The notes: generated by a model from the sequence alone, not told the origin. A stretch of DNA of 64,000 bases from Rheinheimera texasensis DSM 17496 (GCF_000711985.1 NZ_JONU01000007.1:186001-250000), one strand, 5' to 3'; shown: positions 1-9,747, numbered from the stretch's first letter. A program made the numbers and translations.

Positions 1-1908
1 AAGTGTTGACGGTAATTGCTGCATGCAGTTTCGTCCTAACTCTAATACAAAGCTTCGGTCTTGTGTTTTATCCGCAAACTCGAACGTAGTTTCATCATGG
101 TTTGCGGTACCGATGAACCATACGTTATCTGCCACGGGTATCTTGCGCCCCTCTCTTAAATACCGAGGTGTTTTTGCCGGCGAATCCTCCATCAAAACAA
201 CCTGTCTATCCTCACCAGACAATTCCATCGCCGAAAGAAACTCAGCAAAATATTGTTCTGGCCGTGAGAGGTTCATTTCGTCAAGGAGAATAATATTTAA
301 ACGGTCTTGATATGTTGGCGTTTGGGCACGATAGAGAGCCTGTAAACACTCTTTTTCGTAATATCGCTTTTCAAAGGCATTGTAGTGCCCGACAAGGTCA
401 TCTCGATCTCGCCACCCAGCCTGGACTGGAACCACTGTGCAATGTCCACCAACCGCACTCGCGAACGCTTTAGCTAAAGTCGTTTTTCCTGTACCGGAGA
501 TCCCTTGAAAGATATGTAGCTGGCTCATCGCCAAGCCACCCAAAAATAACTGTAGCGTTTCTTTGTCAAAGTACAGAGGGTTATTGCGGTCGCTTCGGAA
601 AATTCTTAACTGAAGTTCGTCGACAAATTCAGTAAGTGAGCCTACAGGTTGTGTTGAAGGGCTTTCGTTATATATCGTGTCCATCCGAGTTAACGCGGGG
701 AAGACAGCCTGCCCTTGTTGTCGATCTTTTAACTCATCAATTTCTTGCTTTAATTGCGCGGTCGCAATTGAAATTGCATCGTTATGCTGCTGGAGGACGC
801 GATTTTTCATCATCAAATTTTCGCGTTCCATAATGCCAATGGCTCTTTTATGACGCTCTGCATTTGCCTCATTTAGCTCTTGCTTTGCGTCTCGAAGTTG
901 CTCTTCGAATGAACGATTTAAATCTCTTAGATGTTCGACTTCATCCTCTAAATCTTCAACAGGACGTCCAGAAAGTTTTTGCCGGTACTCTCTCATTGCT
1001 GATTCAATTTTTTCTACATGAAGTAAAAGCTCCTCAGCTGACTCCATACCTTTTTGCTTGAGTGCTCTTTCCAACTCAGAGAAATCCATTAGTCGCGTCT
1101 TCAAATCGAGCACATTAACTTCGTCACGTTTTCGGTAACTTTTTAATCGACCAATTTCAGATTCTAATTCTGCGATCTGCTGACTAAATTGCTGCTCAAG
1201 CTGAGCTTTCCTTGTTTGAACTGTTGTTTCAAGAAGCGACTCTTTCGCCGATAGTTCTGCTTCGTGCGATATCAGCTCTGCTTTGGCTTTCTCTAGTTCA
1301 AATTTGGTCTGTTGAATTGTCTGGGATGCTGCCAAAAAATCCGCAGACAGAGATCTGAGTTGCTCTTCTTCCATATTTGCGGCTTGCAAAAACTCGCTCT
1401 GACTTTTTGCCAACGACTGCATGTGATCTGCACGAACTTTTGACAATTCTGCTGTCAAGATTGCAAGGGATTGACTATGTTGAGTAATAAAACCAGCTTC
1501 GGCTTCAGCTTCTCGGGCTAAAAGTTCTTCCGCTTTTCTAAGAAGATCTTTTTCCTTTTTCAACAAAGCTGCCCGAATCTCTTGGGTCTCTTTACTACTT
1601 TGATTGTGTTCAGAAATTAAAGCCTCTAATTTTAATTTTTCAGCATCGAGCGAAGCTTTTAAGATATCAGCCTGAGCTCGGGCTTCAGTAATCGCTTGAA
1701 GTTCGGCTTCATAATGTTTTTTAGATTCGGTGAGTTGATCGACTAGTTGATGCAAATTTTCAGTTTGGTCTTTTTCTAACGCACTCAAAACAGAATTGTC
1801 CGGCTTAATTCCGGTCACGGCTTCAATCTTTTCGCCCATAGCAGTTTTTGATGACTTCGGTGTCATGTATGGTGCCGGAATACCAGCTTGTTTGTGTCGT
1901 TTAACCAC
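1..1908 (-). CDS. Coiled-coil AAA+ ATPase, McrB/AAA_5-like (3' end beyond window)
   Basis: Partial gene: the reading frame stays open to the left edge. Roughly residues 20-420 are a long charged, Glu/Lys/Gln-rich coiled coil. An AAA+ module follows, with Walker A GISGTGKT near residue 464, Walker B LLDEMN near 540 and a sensor-like WFIGTANHD near 600, the pattern of AAA_5/McrB-type NTPases. The GTG at 1906-1908 is chosen as start because AAGGA lies 7 nt upstream; it overlaps the preceding gene by 8 bp, as is common in coupled operons. An in-frame ATG at 1864-1866 is the alternative. It is the last visible gene of the vWA/PP2C/kinase/helicase operon. Inference: a ring-forming motor whose coiled coil mediates assembly or target binding. 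Partners encoded to the left of the window, such as a nuclease, cannot be seen. Confidence 0.8.
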   Translation of the reverse strand, partial: MVKRHKQAGIPAPYMTPKSSKTAMGEKIEAVTGIKPDNSVLSALEKDQTENLHQLVDQLTESKKHYEAELQAITEARAQADILKASLDAEKLKLEALISEHNQSSKETQEIRAALLKKEKDLLRKAEELLAREAEAEAGFITQHSQSLAILTAELSKVRADHMQSLAKSQSEFLQAANMEEEQLRSLSADFLAASQTIQQTKFELEKAKAELISHEAELSAKESLLETTVQTRKAQLEQQFSQQIAELESEIGRLKSYRKRDEVNVLDLKTRLMDFSELERALKQKGMESAEELLLHVEKIESAMREYRQKLSGRPVEDLEDEVEHLRDLNRSFEEQLRDAKQELNEANAERHKRAIGIMERENLMMKNRVLQQHNDAISIATAQLKQEIDELKDRQQGQAVFPALTRMDTIYNESPSTQPVGSLTEFVDELQLRIFRSDRNNPLYFDKETLQLFLGGLAMSQLHIFQGISGTGKTTLAKAFASAVGGHCTVVPVQAGWRDRDDLVGHYNAFEKRYYEKECLQALYRAQTPTYQDRLNIILLDEMNLSRPEQYFAEFLSAMELSGEDRQVVLMEDSPAKTPRYLREGRKIPVADNVWFIGTANHDETTFEFADKTQDRSFVLELGRNCMQQLPSTL

Positions 1909-3409
1909 GGTCCAATCCTTCGAAAAATGTATTTAAAAAATAAGTAGTTATCGTTGCAGCCTGTAATGCTGTATTTTTGGAATTATCAGCTCGGCTATCT
2001 GCGTGGGCTGCACTGTCGCGCCAATGTGATAGCAGGTAGGCAGCAAGAAAATTTGATTCGTTGGTAACGAATTGTCTAAGCGGATGATTAGGATAATCTG
2101 GCATAGACATTAAACATACCGCCATACATAAACGGAATGAACCTTGTTTATTGCGTGCGGTACTGAAAAGGCCTGTCGGTTTGACTTGAATGACCTCATG
2201 CACCTGTGTTTTTGTCAAAAATGGCGAGGTTGCCCGCAAGATTTTTTCAATATCTGATTTTTCGATCGTTCTTGGAAAGATATGAATGTTTTTTAGTGGG
2301 AATTTTTGCAAACAATAACGAAGACAGTGCTCGATAACTCCTGAACTTTGAGTAATCAAATCACGATAGTCGTGGTATCTGTTTTCGGACTCTGAAGTTT
2401 CAACATCTAGTTTTCGGCTTGTCCAACCGTTGAGTAAACCAACTAAACCATCAACTAAATCTGCTTTATTAAACTCAGCTAATACCTCTAATTTGACCTG
2501 TTCCTCACGAGCGGCAACGGCATCCTCTAACGAAGTAAACTCTCCTTCAGTTTTACCACCAATCAGACTCGCGACTTCCTTAGATAGTTTTGGCACAGAT
2601 GAACATAGATCACGGATCTTTTCCCGCATCCATACCACATCATGGTGAAGACCAAATGGATCCGATGCTCCCCATAGCTCTTCCAATCCGACATCGGAAT
2701 ACACCCACGCCCATAACAATGCTGGGAATGGTTCTTTATCTGACAGCCTCAAAACATCCATCTGAGAGATTGAATCAAAGTTTTCTTTTGAACCCATTGA
2801 ACGCGCATTACGCTGCGCAGCATGGGTGGAGGACATGATATTTTTAAGCGTTTCATGATTTGGTTCAAATGGCCTGACACGATCTGGCAGAATCATCGGC
2901 TGCCATAATCTAGTTGAAGATTTAGACATAGAAAACTCAGGCTGAGTATTTGACTCTGAAACAGGCTCAATCATATCAAGCGAATTACTGTACCTTGGTA
3001 AAAAGTCTCCTTTAATAGCATCCTGAAAAACGTAACCTGTTCTTAAACTGCTAGCTCCGGAAACATCATTGTTAAGCATATCAATGCCGTCTTTAGTGAG
3101 AGTCCCCGTCTTTCGATCAATCCAGCCTTTGGGTATCAACTGTTGATTAATGATAAAACTGACAAGCTCAGGCTCTAAACCGTGCCACTTTGCAAGTTCC
3201 TCGACCCGCTGGGAATCAATGCCCTTTCCTCTATTCATAGATAGTTGTGAAAGCAAAGCTCTCTCAAAAACATTAGCTCGCTTTACTTTTAAATCTGGCC
3301 CATAGACCTGCCACACATAAATGGGTAAAAGTACTGCCCTAACTGCCCGCAGCTCATTAACAGGCGCTTGTTTAACAAAGCAGATAACATCATCAGAAAA
3401 CTTTGCCAT
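1901..3409 (-). CDS. Uncharacterised protein of the TerY-P helicase operon
   Basis: About 502 residues, no family recognised. The N-terminal third looks helical and could hold a winged-helix segment (around VEELAKWHGLEPELVSFI). No catalytic motif, signal peptide or membrane span is evident, so it is probably a soluble partner of the neighbouring helicase and AAA+ protein. The start at 3409 is preferred over upstream in-frame methionines because GAGGG stands 5 nt before this ATG. It overlaps the end of the helicase gene by 17 bp and the start of the AAA+ gene by 8 bp, so the three are probably translationally coupled. Real gene with high confidence, function unknown. Confidence 0.75.
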   Translation of the reverse strand: MAKFSDDVICFVKQAPVNELRAVRAVLLPIYVWQVYGPDLKVKRANVFERALLSQLSMNRGKGIDSQRVEELAKWHGLEPELVSFIINQQLIPKGWIDRKTGTLTKDGIDMLNNDVSGASSLRTGYVFQDAIKGDFLPRYSNSLDMIEPVSESNTQPEFSMSKSSTRLWQPMILPDRVRPFEPNHETLKNIMSSTHAAQRNARSMGSKENFDSISQMDVLRLSDKEPFPALLWAWVYSDVGLEELWGASDPFGLHHDVVWMREKIRDLCSSVPKLSKEVASLIGGKTEGEFTSLEDAVAAREEQVKLEVLAEFNKADLVDGLVGLLNGWTSRKLDVETSESENRYHDYRDLITQSSGVIEHCLRYCLQKFPLKNIHIFPRTIEKSDIEKILRATSPFLTKTQVHEVIQVKPTGLFSTARNKQGSFRLCMAVCLMSMPDYPNHPLRQFVTNESNFLAAYLLSHWRDSAAHADSRADNSKNTALQAATITTYFLNTFFEGLDRG

Positions 3410-6400
3410 GTGGTCCCTCACAGAGTTTGTAAAATGCAGGAAACCCTGGAAGTAAAGGCATACCATCCTCAAAATTCCCGATGTTTATGTTACCCAGCTC
3501 TTTGTCCCCCACCACAATAAGCAATCTTTTTTGGCGGCTCATTGCAACGTTGATCCTGTTTGCAAGCCTTAAAAAACCAAGTTTCTTATTTACCATTTCT
3601 TCGGTCATTTCAATCTCAGAATCCCAGGTTCTTACGACGGAAAGAATGACAACGTCAAACTCCTTGCCTTGAAAAGCATCGACAGAACCAACTCGAAGAC
3701 GTTCTTCCCCGGTTTTTGTTAAACGGAAATTCTCAGCTATTTGCCAGCTATCGTCTGAGTGTATTGCACAACCTAAGGTCTCTAGTTCCTGATAAATTGC
3801 ATCGCGTTGGGCGCTATAAAATGTGATTACACCCACACTCAAATCAGCCTGATCATGAAGGATTTTAAAAGCTTCCAATGCACACCGTTTCGCTTCTGCT
3901 AAGCGCACTCGACTGCCATTACTTTTTTTCTCAATCCCTTGCTCTTTTGAGATATCAATCCAAGCTGAGTGACATCCTTTATAGCCATCTATCTGGTGCA
4001 CGAAATCATCCGCCTCTAACCCTGCGTTGATTGGTTCGAAGCCTTGCCGCTCATAAAACTCTCGACTGACAAAGCTACCAAGCTCTGGATGCATCCGAAA
4101 TTGAGTGTCGAGCATCACCACACGCTCAGGTCCACCTTTTTCATGCATCTTCTTAAATTGTCGATGCAGATACTCGAACAAACTGATACGTAACAGCTCG
4201 CTCCGAACTAAATCAAGTTCTTGCTGTTCTTGAAGTTCTTTTTCCACTCGAGGTTCGAGCATGTGAGGAAGCTGGAGATGATCACCGACCAAAACAATAC
4301 GAGTCTTTGCCATAGACATTGGGATCATTAAATCGAGTGGCGCGGCTCTAGCGGCCTCATCGACAATCACCGTATTAAATGAAATACCAAGGCGCTCGGA
4401 GTTTTCCTTGATGTTTGCCATTTGATCACTATCAGACTGCTGGCATGTAGCGCCAATTACCGTTACGTAATCTTTAATACTATCTTCAACATCCAAAGCT
4501 CTCTCCTCCAACGCTTTAACATAATCATGCCGAGCGAGCAGTGGCCCTAGTGTTCGCGAGTTTGCAATTGATTCGTATAACTCTCGCTCCAGTATGTCTA
4601 ATGTGTTGCAATCGGCTTCTGATATGTAGGAACGGAGTAAGAATGGTCTATAGTCAGGGCGCACCAAATCTATCATTTGGTGTTTTAGCTCGCCTAGTTT
4701 CTGAAGCTGACTTTCTGATGGCCCTTTTAGATCATTCAATGCAATAAACAGTTGCTTGAATTGACTGACTAAAGGATCCGCGTTCAAGTCAGCTACATTT
4801 TCGCAAAAGCTTAAAAAATCTTTAAGTCGTTCAAAGCCGTCGTCATTAAAAGCCACTTGCTCAGAACGAATTCCACGAACTTTTTGAAGCAATTGTCGGC
4901 GAATACTATTTGATAAATTGAACGACGCATTTTTATTCAGATTGTCATATGTGCTCAGCCAAGCGTCGTTCAACTCGTGAGACAGAGGCATACCATGTAA
5001 CTGAGAAAACTCGTTCAGCTGTTCTTGTATTTCATTTGAAATCACTTTTCTTGCACTTGGTTCCCTTGCAATTCTTAACTGCAGCATCGCTTTTTTGATT
5101 TTTTCAAACAGGACAAACACTGGCCAGGTGCGCATTTCCAATTCAAGTGCTGGCTTTAACTCAAGTAATTTATTCAAGCGCCACTTTGTCACCATTAATT
5201 CAGAACTATCATTACCAAACCGTCTACTGCCAACCTTAATCGCAGGCAGCCCAAATACCCCAGAACGTTCAATAACATTATCAACGGCATCATGCTGAAA
5301 ACTTGTCAGTAGGACTTGATGACTTAATGATTCGCCGGCAGAAAACTCTTCAGCGATACGTTGTTGTAAGGCCGCAATCACTTGCGTTTTACCGGTACCA
5401 GGTGGACCAATAATCAAAGCAACATCTGGCGTGTTGAGCGCAATCTCCAATGCCTTTTTCTGACGAATCGTCGGTTCACCTTTAAAGCGCTGCTTAGCTT
5501 TTGGCGAAATTGCTCTTAATTTTGATTTTCGTTCAACAGGCGGCTCTAAGCCCTCGAAAATCATCCGTAGTTGCGGCATTGGATTGTGATGCGTCTTTAT
5601 CGCCGTATAAGCTCGTTCCCGACGATCGTTTGCTGTTTTATCCCCTTGAATGGAAAGAAACATAACGCCTTTACGCGGTGGAACATGCTGACTTAAATCA
5701 ACGTCAACATAGGTCGGAAAAAACTTAAGATTTCTTGCTAACAGTGGCCGACGCCCATCTGGTACTTTTTTAAATGAGCCTGATATATCTGAGAGCCACT
5801 CAGGAACTTCCTCAGAAATTTCAAAGGTCAGATCTTGAATACTGAGATCATCGTTCTTTTGCAGATTATTTATTCTTTCTGCAAAAGCATCTGATTGGCC
5901 ATGACTCAAGTGCAACCTAAACCGAGGCGTTTCACCACCAGTATGCTTAGGTTCGGAGTAACTAACATATCCCAATGCTTTGGCAGTTCTAGTCGCTTGC
6001 TGCCACTGAAGCTGGCTGTATGACTCCCAAAGACTTAGGTAGCTACCCGTATCGTTAATATGCTGTTCTAATAAGTCTATTGCACTCGCTTTTAATAATG
6101 CAGCCGAGGAACCATCAACAAAATCGACGTTGCCGACGATTGCTATAAAATCATCAGTTTCTCGACGTAATTTAGTCAGCCTCTTCGCTTTCCAAACACC
6201 CTGTTCATTTACCACAGACAACGCATGATCTTTACCAATGACTTTAAAGTCTAATTGAGATTGTTGCCTATAATATTGAGCGATTAACAATGGCTCTTCC
6301 AGTTCAAGAACAAATGCTTGCTTCAACCAGGCAGCAGCCTGAGTGATGCTATTACTGGCTATTAATTGGTCCTGATAGAGTTGCGTCGCTATATATGAAT

Positions 6401-6704
6401 CCACAGCAATTTTTAGATCTAGCGGCAGTTTGGTCGTAAAGCCAACATATTCAAGATGCAGATGATCAGCGCCTTTTTGCGCCAGACGCCACAACCCAGG
6501 TTGAGCAGAAGCCAAATCTGCAGTTTTCAAATCTTTTGGATTTACCAGAGCAATCTGACCACGCTGAGCAACAACTAAGTTTCCACTCTCGCTTACAACT
6601 TGAATTGCATGCCCGACTTCCCACTTTAACGCTGCAGAATTAGCATCAATGAAGTTGACGCAATGCAGTTCTTTGTCGAAATAACGAAAATCCTTTAACT
6701 TCAT
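3393..6704 (-). CDS. Superfamily 1 helicase, Upf1-like (AAA_11/AAA_12)
   Basis: About 1,103 residues. An N-terminal region of some 400 residues without a recognised fold precedes a two-part SF1B helicase core. Walker A GPPGTGKTQ lies near residue 433. Walker B is VIVDEAARA near 783, followed by VGDHLQLPHM (motif III type). DTQFRMHPELG (motif IV), VDAFQGKEFDVVILS (motif V) and NVAMSRQKRLLIVVGD (motif VI) all follow. The 350-residue gap between Walker A and B holds the helical insertion usual in Upf1-like enzymes. Expected activity is ATP-dependent 5'-3' translocation on DNA or RNA. AAGGGA precedes the ATG at 6704, and the kinase gene ends 9 bp upstream. Inference: the effector motor controlled by the kinase/phosphatase/vWA genes. 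Confidence 0.9.
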   Translation of the reverse strand: MKLKDFRYFDKELHCVNFIDANSAALKWEVGHAIQVVSESGNLVVAQRGQIALVNPKDLKTADLASAQPGLWRLAQKGADHLHLEYVGFTTKLPLDLKIAVDSYIATQLYQDQLIASNSITQAAAWLKQAFVLELEEPLLIAQYYRQQSQLDFKVIGKDHALSVVNEQGVWKAKRLTKLRRETDDFIAIVGNVDFVDGSSAALLKASAIDLLEQHINDTGSYLSLWESYSQLQWQQATRTAKALGYVSYSEPKHTGGETPRFRLHLSHGQSDAFAERINNLQKNDDLSIQDLTFEISEEVPEWLSDISGSFKKVPDGRRPLLARNLKFFPTYVDVDLSQHVPPRKGVMFLSIQGDKTANDRRERAYTAIKTHHNPMPQLRMIFEGLEPPVERKSKLRAISPKAKQRFKGEPTIRQKKALEIALNTPDVALIIGPPGTGKTQVIAALQQRIAEEFSAGESLSHQVLLTSFQHDAVDNVIERSGVFGLPAIKVGSRRFGNDSSELMVTKWRLNKLLELKPALELEMRTWPVFVLFEKIKKAMLQLRIAREPSARKVISNEIQEQLNEFSQLHGMPLSHELNDAWLSTYDNLNKNASFNLSNSIRRQLLQKVRGIRSEQVAFNDDGFERLKDFLSFCENVADLNADPLVSQFKQLFIALNDLKGPSESQLQKLGELKHQMIDLVRPDYRPFLLRSYISEADCNTLDILERELYESIANSRTLGPLLARHDYVKALEERALDVEDSIKDYVTVIGATCQQSDSDQMANIKENSERLGISFNTVIVDEAARAAPLDLMIPMSMAKTRIVLVGDHLQLPHMLEPRVEKELQEQQELDLVRSELLRISLFEYLHRQFKKMHEKGGPERVVMLDTQFRMHPELGSFVSREFYERQGFEPINAGLEADDFVHQIDGYKGCHSAWIDISKEQGIEKKSNGSRVRLAEAKRCALEAFKILHDQADLSVGVITFYSAQRDAIYQELETLGCAIHSDDSWQIAENFRLTKTGEERLRVGSVDAFQGKEFDVVILSVVRTWDSEIEMTEEMVNKKLGFLRLANRINVAMSRQKRLLIVVGDKELGNINIGNFEDGMPLLPGFPAFYKLCEGPHGKVF

Positions 6705-6713
6705 ATCATTCCC

Positions 6714-8129
6714 TTACCAACGAAAAGCCCAAACCGGGTGAGTCGTCACATCATCTGAAGGGATGGGGGGTGTCAAATGTACAAAGTAGGTTTTTCCTCG
6801 TTTGATGTCAGGGCTCAGTAATACTCCCCTCGTAATTTCTTGTTCTTTACCATCAGTGAGCAAGATTATTTTGTGACCCGGAATAACTTTTAAGGCAAAA
6901 CCATTTTCGTCAAAACGGATTTGTCCCACCTCGCTCGATTCTCGGTAGAGTTGTGTACCTGCGGGTACTCGCTTAAGAGGCATTACCTCATTTAAATTAA
7001 CTACTTGACCAAAACCAGTCTTCAGATATTTTTTTTCAATATTCGGATCTGTAGTGTATACAAGTGCGGTTAACAACACTGAATCTTGCGGATTCGCTTC
7101 GGTTTTACAAAATGGACAAGCACTATTTCGATTAAACGTACTGCGACATTTGGGATTATGGCAATCTAATAACTGCGATATGGTTTCATCAACAGTGCTG
7201 CGCCATTCGGTTATAGTTGGTCGTTCCCATGAACAGTTTTTACCTTGCTCGAAACATCGTTGGAATAACGACTGTAATTTTTTCGATGCAACCATCTCTA
7301 ACGGGATCCCGCCGGTGGCCACATTACAATCATCAGAACTATCACCAACCCACGGCAATTCACCACGATAAGCTTGTTCCTGTAACTCTGGCTCTCCATC
7401 CTCTACCAACATCCCTATCAACGGATGTTGCATAGTCAGCAATTGATATGCAATCACTGCAAAGGACCAAGCATCAGTAAGACTATTGACACCTGATTCG
7501 CCCCGAACGACCTCTGGCGCGCCAAAACCTGGTGAGTAGAGATGCATAGAACTTGTACGTTCACTGATACAAATATTGTCGCAATCAATAAGCCATACCC
7601 GCGCATCATTGACGTTTTCAGAGACGAAGATGTTACTCGGGGATAGATCACCATACGCCATTCCCCGCGCATGAAGTTGAGAGAGAGTATCAGCAAGTTG
7701 AGCCAACATTTGTAAACGTCTTTTTAATCCACCGGTTTGTAAGAATCCTTGGAGACCTTTACCTTCAACTAAGGCAACAAAACTTCGCTCCATTTCACTA
7801 GTTAATGAATGGAGTCCGTCCATTAACTCCATCACATAACCTGGCACAGGTTTATTAATTAATGCCTTGGGCGCCGCAATTGCCAGACCATCCAGATCCT
7901 GACGTAGAACCCACTGAATATGGTTAAACCATTGTTCTTGCTTATTTATATCTTTCTTATAAAAGGTTTTAACTAAAGTGTTTTTATGGTTAGTCTTCCA
8001 AACCTTTCCCTGCCCACCTTCCCCCAATAGTTCTAAACAATCGTACTCAGCACCATATTGGTCCTGAACAATTCGCTTCTTTGGTAAGGCTTTTGGTTTA
8101 TTCTTTGTGGATACGGATTGTTCACTCAT
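6714..8129 (-). CDS. Ser/Thr protein kinase with zinc ribbon (TerY-P triad kinase)
   Basis: About 471 residues. A eukaryotic-type kinase fold occupies residues 20-300. It has the glycine loop GEGGQGKVWK, a candidate ATP-binding Lys in LVKTFYKK, the catalytic loop YGDLSPSNIFV, LIDCDNI in place of DFG (the metal-binding Asp is kept), and GAPEV in place of APE. The catalytic Asp, Asn and metal Asp are present, so activity is expected. A compact zinc ribbon follows (CHNPKC then CPFCK, about residues 330-350), then a beta-rich tail of about 115 residues of unknown role. The start codon has AAGGA upstream. It overlaps the PP2C gene by 8 bp. vWA, PP2C and kinase with zinc ribbon, in this order, match the TerY-P triad described for Ter-linked systems. 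Confidence 0.9.
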   Translation of the reverse strand: MSEQSVSTKNKPKALPKKRIVQDQYGAEYDCLELLGEGGQGKVWKTNHKNTLVKTFYKKDINKQEQWFNHIQWVLRQDLDGLAIAAPKALINKPVPGYVMELMDGLHSLTSEMERSFVALVEGKGLQGFLQTGGLKRRLQMLAQLADTLSQLHARGMAYGDLSPSNIFVSENVNDARVWLIDCDNICISERTSSMHLYSPGFGAPEVVRGESGVNSLTDAWSFAVIAYQLLTMQHPLIGMLVEDGEPELQEQAYRGELPWVGDSSDDCNVATGGIPLEMVASKKLQSLFQRCFEQGKNCSWERPTITEWRSTVDETISQLLDCHNPKCRSTFNRNSACPFCKTEANPQDSVLLTALVYTTDPNIEKKYLKTGFGQVVNLNEVMPLKRVPAGTQLYRESSEVGQIRFDENGFALKVIPGHKIILLTDGKEQEITRGVLLSPDIKRGKTYFVHLTPPIPSDDVTTHPVWAFRW

Positions 8130-8829
8130 TGATAAATCCTTGCGGTAAACATACCGCTATCAGTGTTTTGTCATCACTATGTCCGGGTGTCGGCCAGTTA
8201 TTGAGTTGACGTTTTAGCCAACACTTACCTTGCCGCCGACTTTTTTTAAGTAATACATCCGTCACATACTGACTAAAGGCGGTGGGATCCAACAAATCTT
8301 CACTGATGCCATCAGTCATTAATAACAAACGATTTCCATGATCTTGAATGTATCCAGACCCCAAACGCCAATCAGATAAATGGCGAGACAGACCTAATCC
8401 TGTCGTTTCATTACTAAAACCTGTTGTGTTGGCATTTGAGAGTAACGATTTGGGTGAAGCAATCATGCCATCACCTAAATGGGCATAACGAAAGCGTCCG
8501 TCAGCAGTTCCCCAAACTAAGATACAAGTTGTAACTGCGTCTTTAGGTTCAACGTTTAACGTTTTTAACCGTGCTAGCCAATTCAAATAAAGCGCCTGGA
8601 CTATGGTTTTATCATCAGAATTAAAATCGTTATTTTGGACGCTATATATCGCAGCTTTCGCAGCTTCTCGCGACCCAATATCTGAATGTGAACGAGAGCC
8701 CATGCCATCACAAACAACAGCAACCCATCGCCGCTCCCAACACTTGGCCAACAAGTAATCTTGGTTTGGTAAGAGGTCACGAATGTGGGCTGGCCCAATA
8801 ACGGAACACTGATAGAAACGCGGCTTCAC
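8122..8829 (-). CDS. PP2C-family protein phosphatase (TerY-P triad)
   Basis: About 235 residues, the size of a single minimal PP2C domain. Metal-binding and core motifs are visible: VCDGMGSRSHSD near residue 40, AHLGDGMI near 120, MTDGISEDL near 177 and HSDDKTLIAV near 220. These supply the acidic residues that coordinate the two Mn/Mg ions. Expected to remove phosphate from Ser/Thr, opposing the adjacent kinase. It has a GTG start at 8827-8829 only 3 bp after the vWA stop, and no strong ribosome site of its own, which fits translational coupling. Confidence 0.9.
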   Translation of the reverse strand: MKPRFYQCSVIGPAHIRDLLPNQDYLLAKCWERRWVAVVCDGMGSRSHSDIGSREAAKAAIYSVQNNDFNSDDKTIVQALYLNWLARLKTLNVEPKDAVTTCILVWGTADGRFRYAHLGDGMIASPKSLLSNANTTGFSNETTGLGLSRHLSDWRLGSGYIQDHGNRLLLMTDGISEDLLDPTAFSQYVTDVLLKKSRRQGKCWLKRQLNNWPTPGHSDDKTLIAVCLPQGFINE

Positions 8830-8832
8830 ACT

Positions 8833-9507
8833 CTAGAAACCTAGTTCAAGCAGATCGTCATCGTCCTCAGGTAAATACTCAATTTTTACCGATTCATTAG
8901 GCTTGGCACTTCGGGAACGCGCGCTAACACTCATGGTCACTGCACGGAAGAAATTACGAATGTCACGCGCATCGTTTGCTTGAAACAATGGTGCTTCTGG
9001 GTCGTTACTAAATGTTTTTAGGTAACTAAGATCAGCATCTGAACCGATGGCTAATGCCAATCGTGTTGCTTTTTGGGAACGTTCGCCAGATCTAAGCCGT
9101 GAAAGCGGCTGTGTAATATCGTCAGTCGGAAGACCGTCGGAAACTATAATCACAACAGGACGATAAGCACGTGATGGGATCAGCTCTTTGTCTTCAAGCA
9201 GCTGACTAACCATATCAAAAGCTGCGCCCATTGGGGTAGGACCGGATGCATTAAGACGGCTAAATGCCTTAATTTGATGAGCAGGCGATAAAGGCAAGTG
9301 CTGAGTAACCCTATCACCGAAGGTTATCAAACCAAGGTGAATTTCCGCATTCATACGGCCTTCTTGCGCAAAGCTCTCAATCATATCTTTTAGAGCTTGA
9401 TTTAGCGCCTCGATTTTACCATCTACACCCATGCTGCCACTGACATCTGCCAGAATGATAACCGGTAAAGGCCGAGCGGCTTTGGCGACGAAATCATTAA
9501 TACTCAT
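8833..9507 (-). CDS. vWA-domain protein, TerY-like
   Basis: About 224 residues, almost entirely one von Willebrand A domain. The MIDAS motif DVSGSMG is near residue 20, the Thr of GPTPMG near 92 and the acidic VSDGLPTDD near 122, so metal-dependent protein binding is expected. The ATG at 9505-9507 (MSINDF) is chosen because AAGGA is about 10 nt upstream. It is the first gene of the operon and follows a 240-bp intergenic space with a 15-nt element shared with the MBL operon and an AT-rich inverted repeat. In TerY-P triads the vWA protein is thought to scaffold the kinase and phosphatase (family knowledge); the target here is unknown. Confidence 0.9.
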   Translation of the reverse strand: MSINDFVAKAARPLPVIILADVSGSMGVDGKIEALNQALKDMIESFAQEGRMNAEIHLGLITFGDRVTQHLPLSPAHQIKAFSRLNASGPTPMGAAFDMVSQLLEDKELIPSRAYRPVVIIVSDGLPTDDITQPLSRLRSGERSQKATRLALAIGSDADLSYLKTFSNDPEAPLFQANDARDIRNFFRAVTMSVSARSRSAKPNESVKIEYLPEDDDDLLELGF

Positions 9508-9546
9508 ACAACTAATTTCCTTATTTAAAAACATCCAGATGACATA

Positions 9547-9561
9547 TCAAGAGTTATGCCA
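9547..9561 (-). promoter_or_regulatory. Shared promoter-like element upstream of the vWA operon
   Basis: On the minus strand this reads TGGCATAACTCTTGA, ending 40 nt before the vWA start codon. The same word with one change (TGGCATAACTCGTGA) lies 39 nt before the MBL gene. The spacing GG-N10-GA resembles a sigma-54 -24/-12 promoter, but the usually invariant final C of the -12 GC is A. Predicted transcription start would fall near 9536. Confidence 0.5.
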
Positions 9562-9611
9562 TAAAGTAATACCTATTAATATCATGCAATTAGAGACTGT
9601 ACCAGCAAAAG

Positions 9612-9645
9612 GAACTATAAATAATGGTAATTTTATTTATAGTTC
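9612..9645. repeat. Perfect 13-bp AT-rich inverted repeat
   Basis: Arms GAACTATAAATAA (9612-9624) and TTATTTATAGTTC (9633-9645) with an 8-nt spacer, about 105 bp upstream of the vWA start. It could be a DNA operator for the vWA operon. It could also be a weak terminator for the HelD-like gene ending at 9748, since on the minus strand it is followed by CTTTTG. The perfect symmetry and long AT arms favour a protein-binding site. Confidence 0.5.
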
Positions 9646-9747
9646 AGTAATTATCTTTATATATAGATGAGCATACACTGGATCCTCAAACTTTCTCAAA
9701 AAGCATGTTTACTAGCGCTTATAGAAAGCTATTAACATTTTTGGAAG

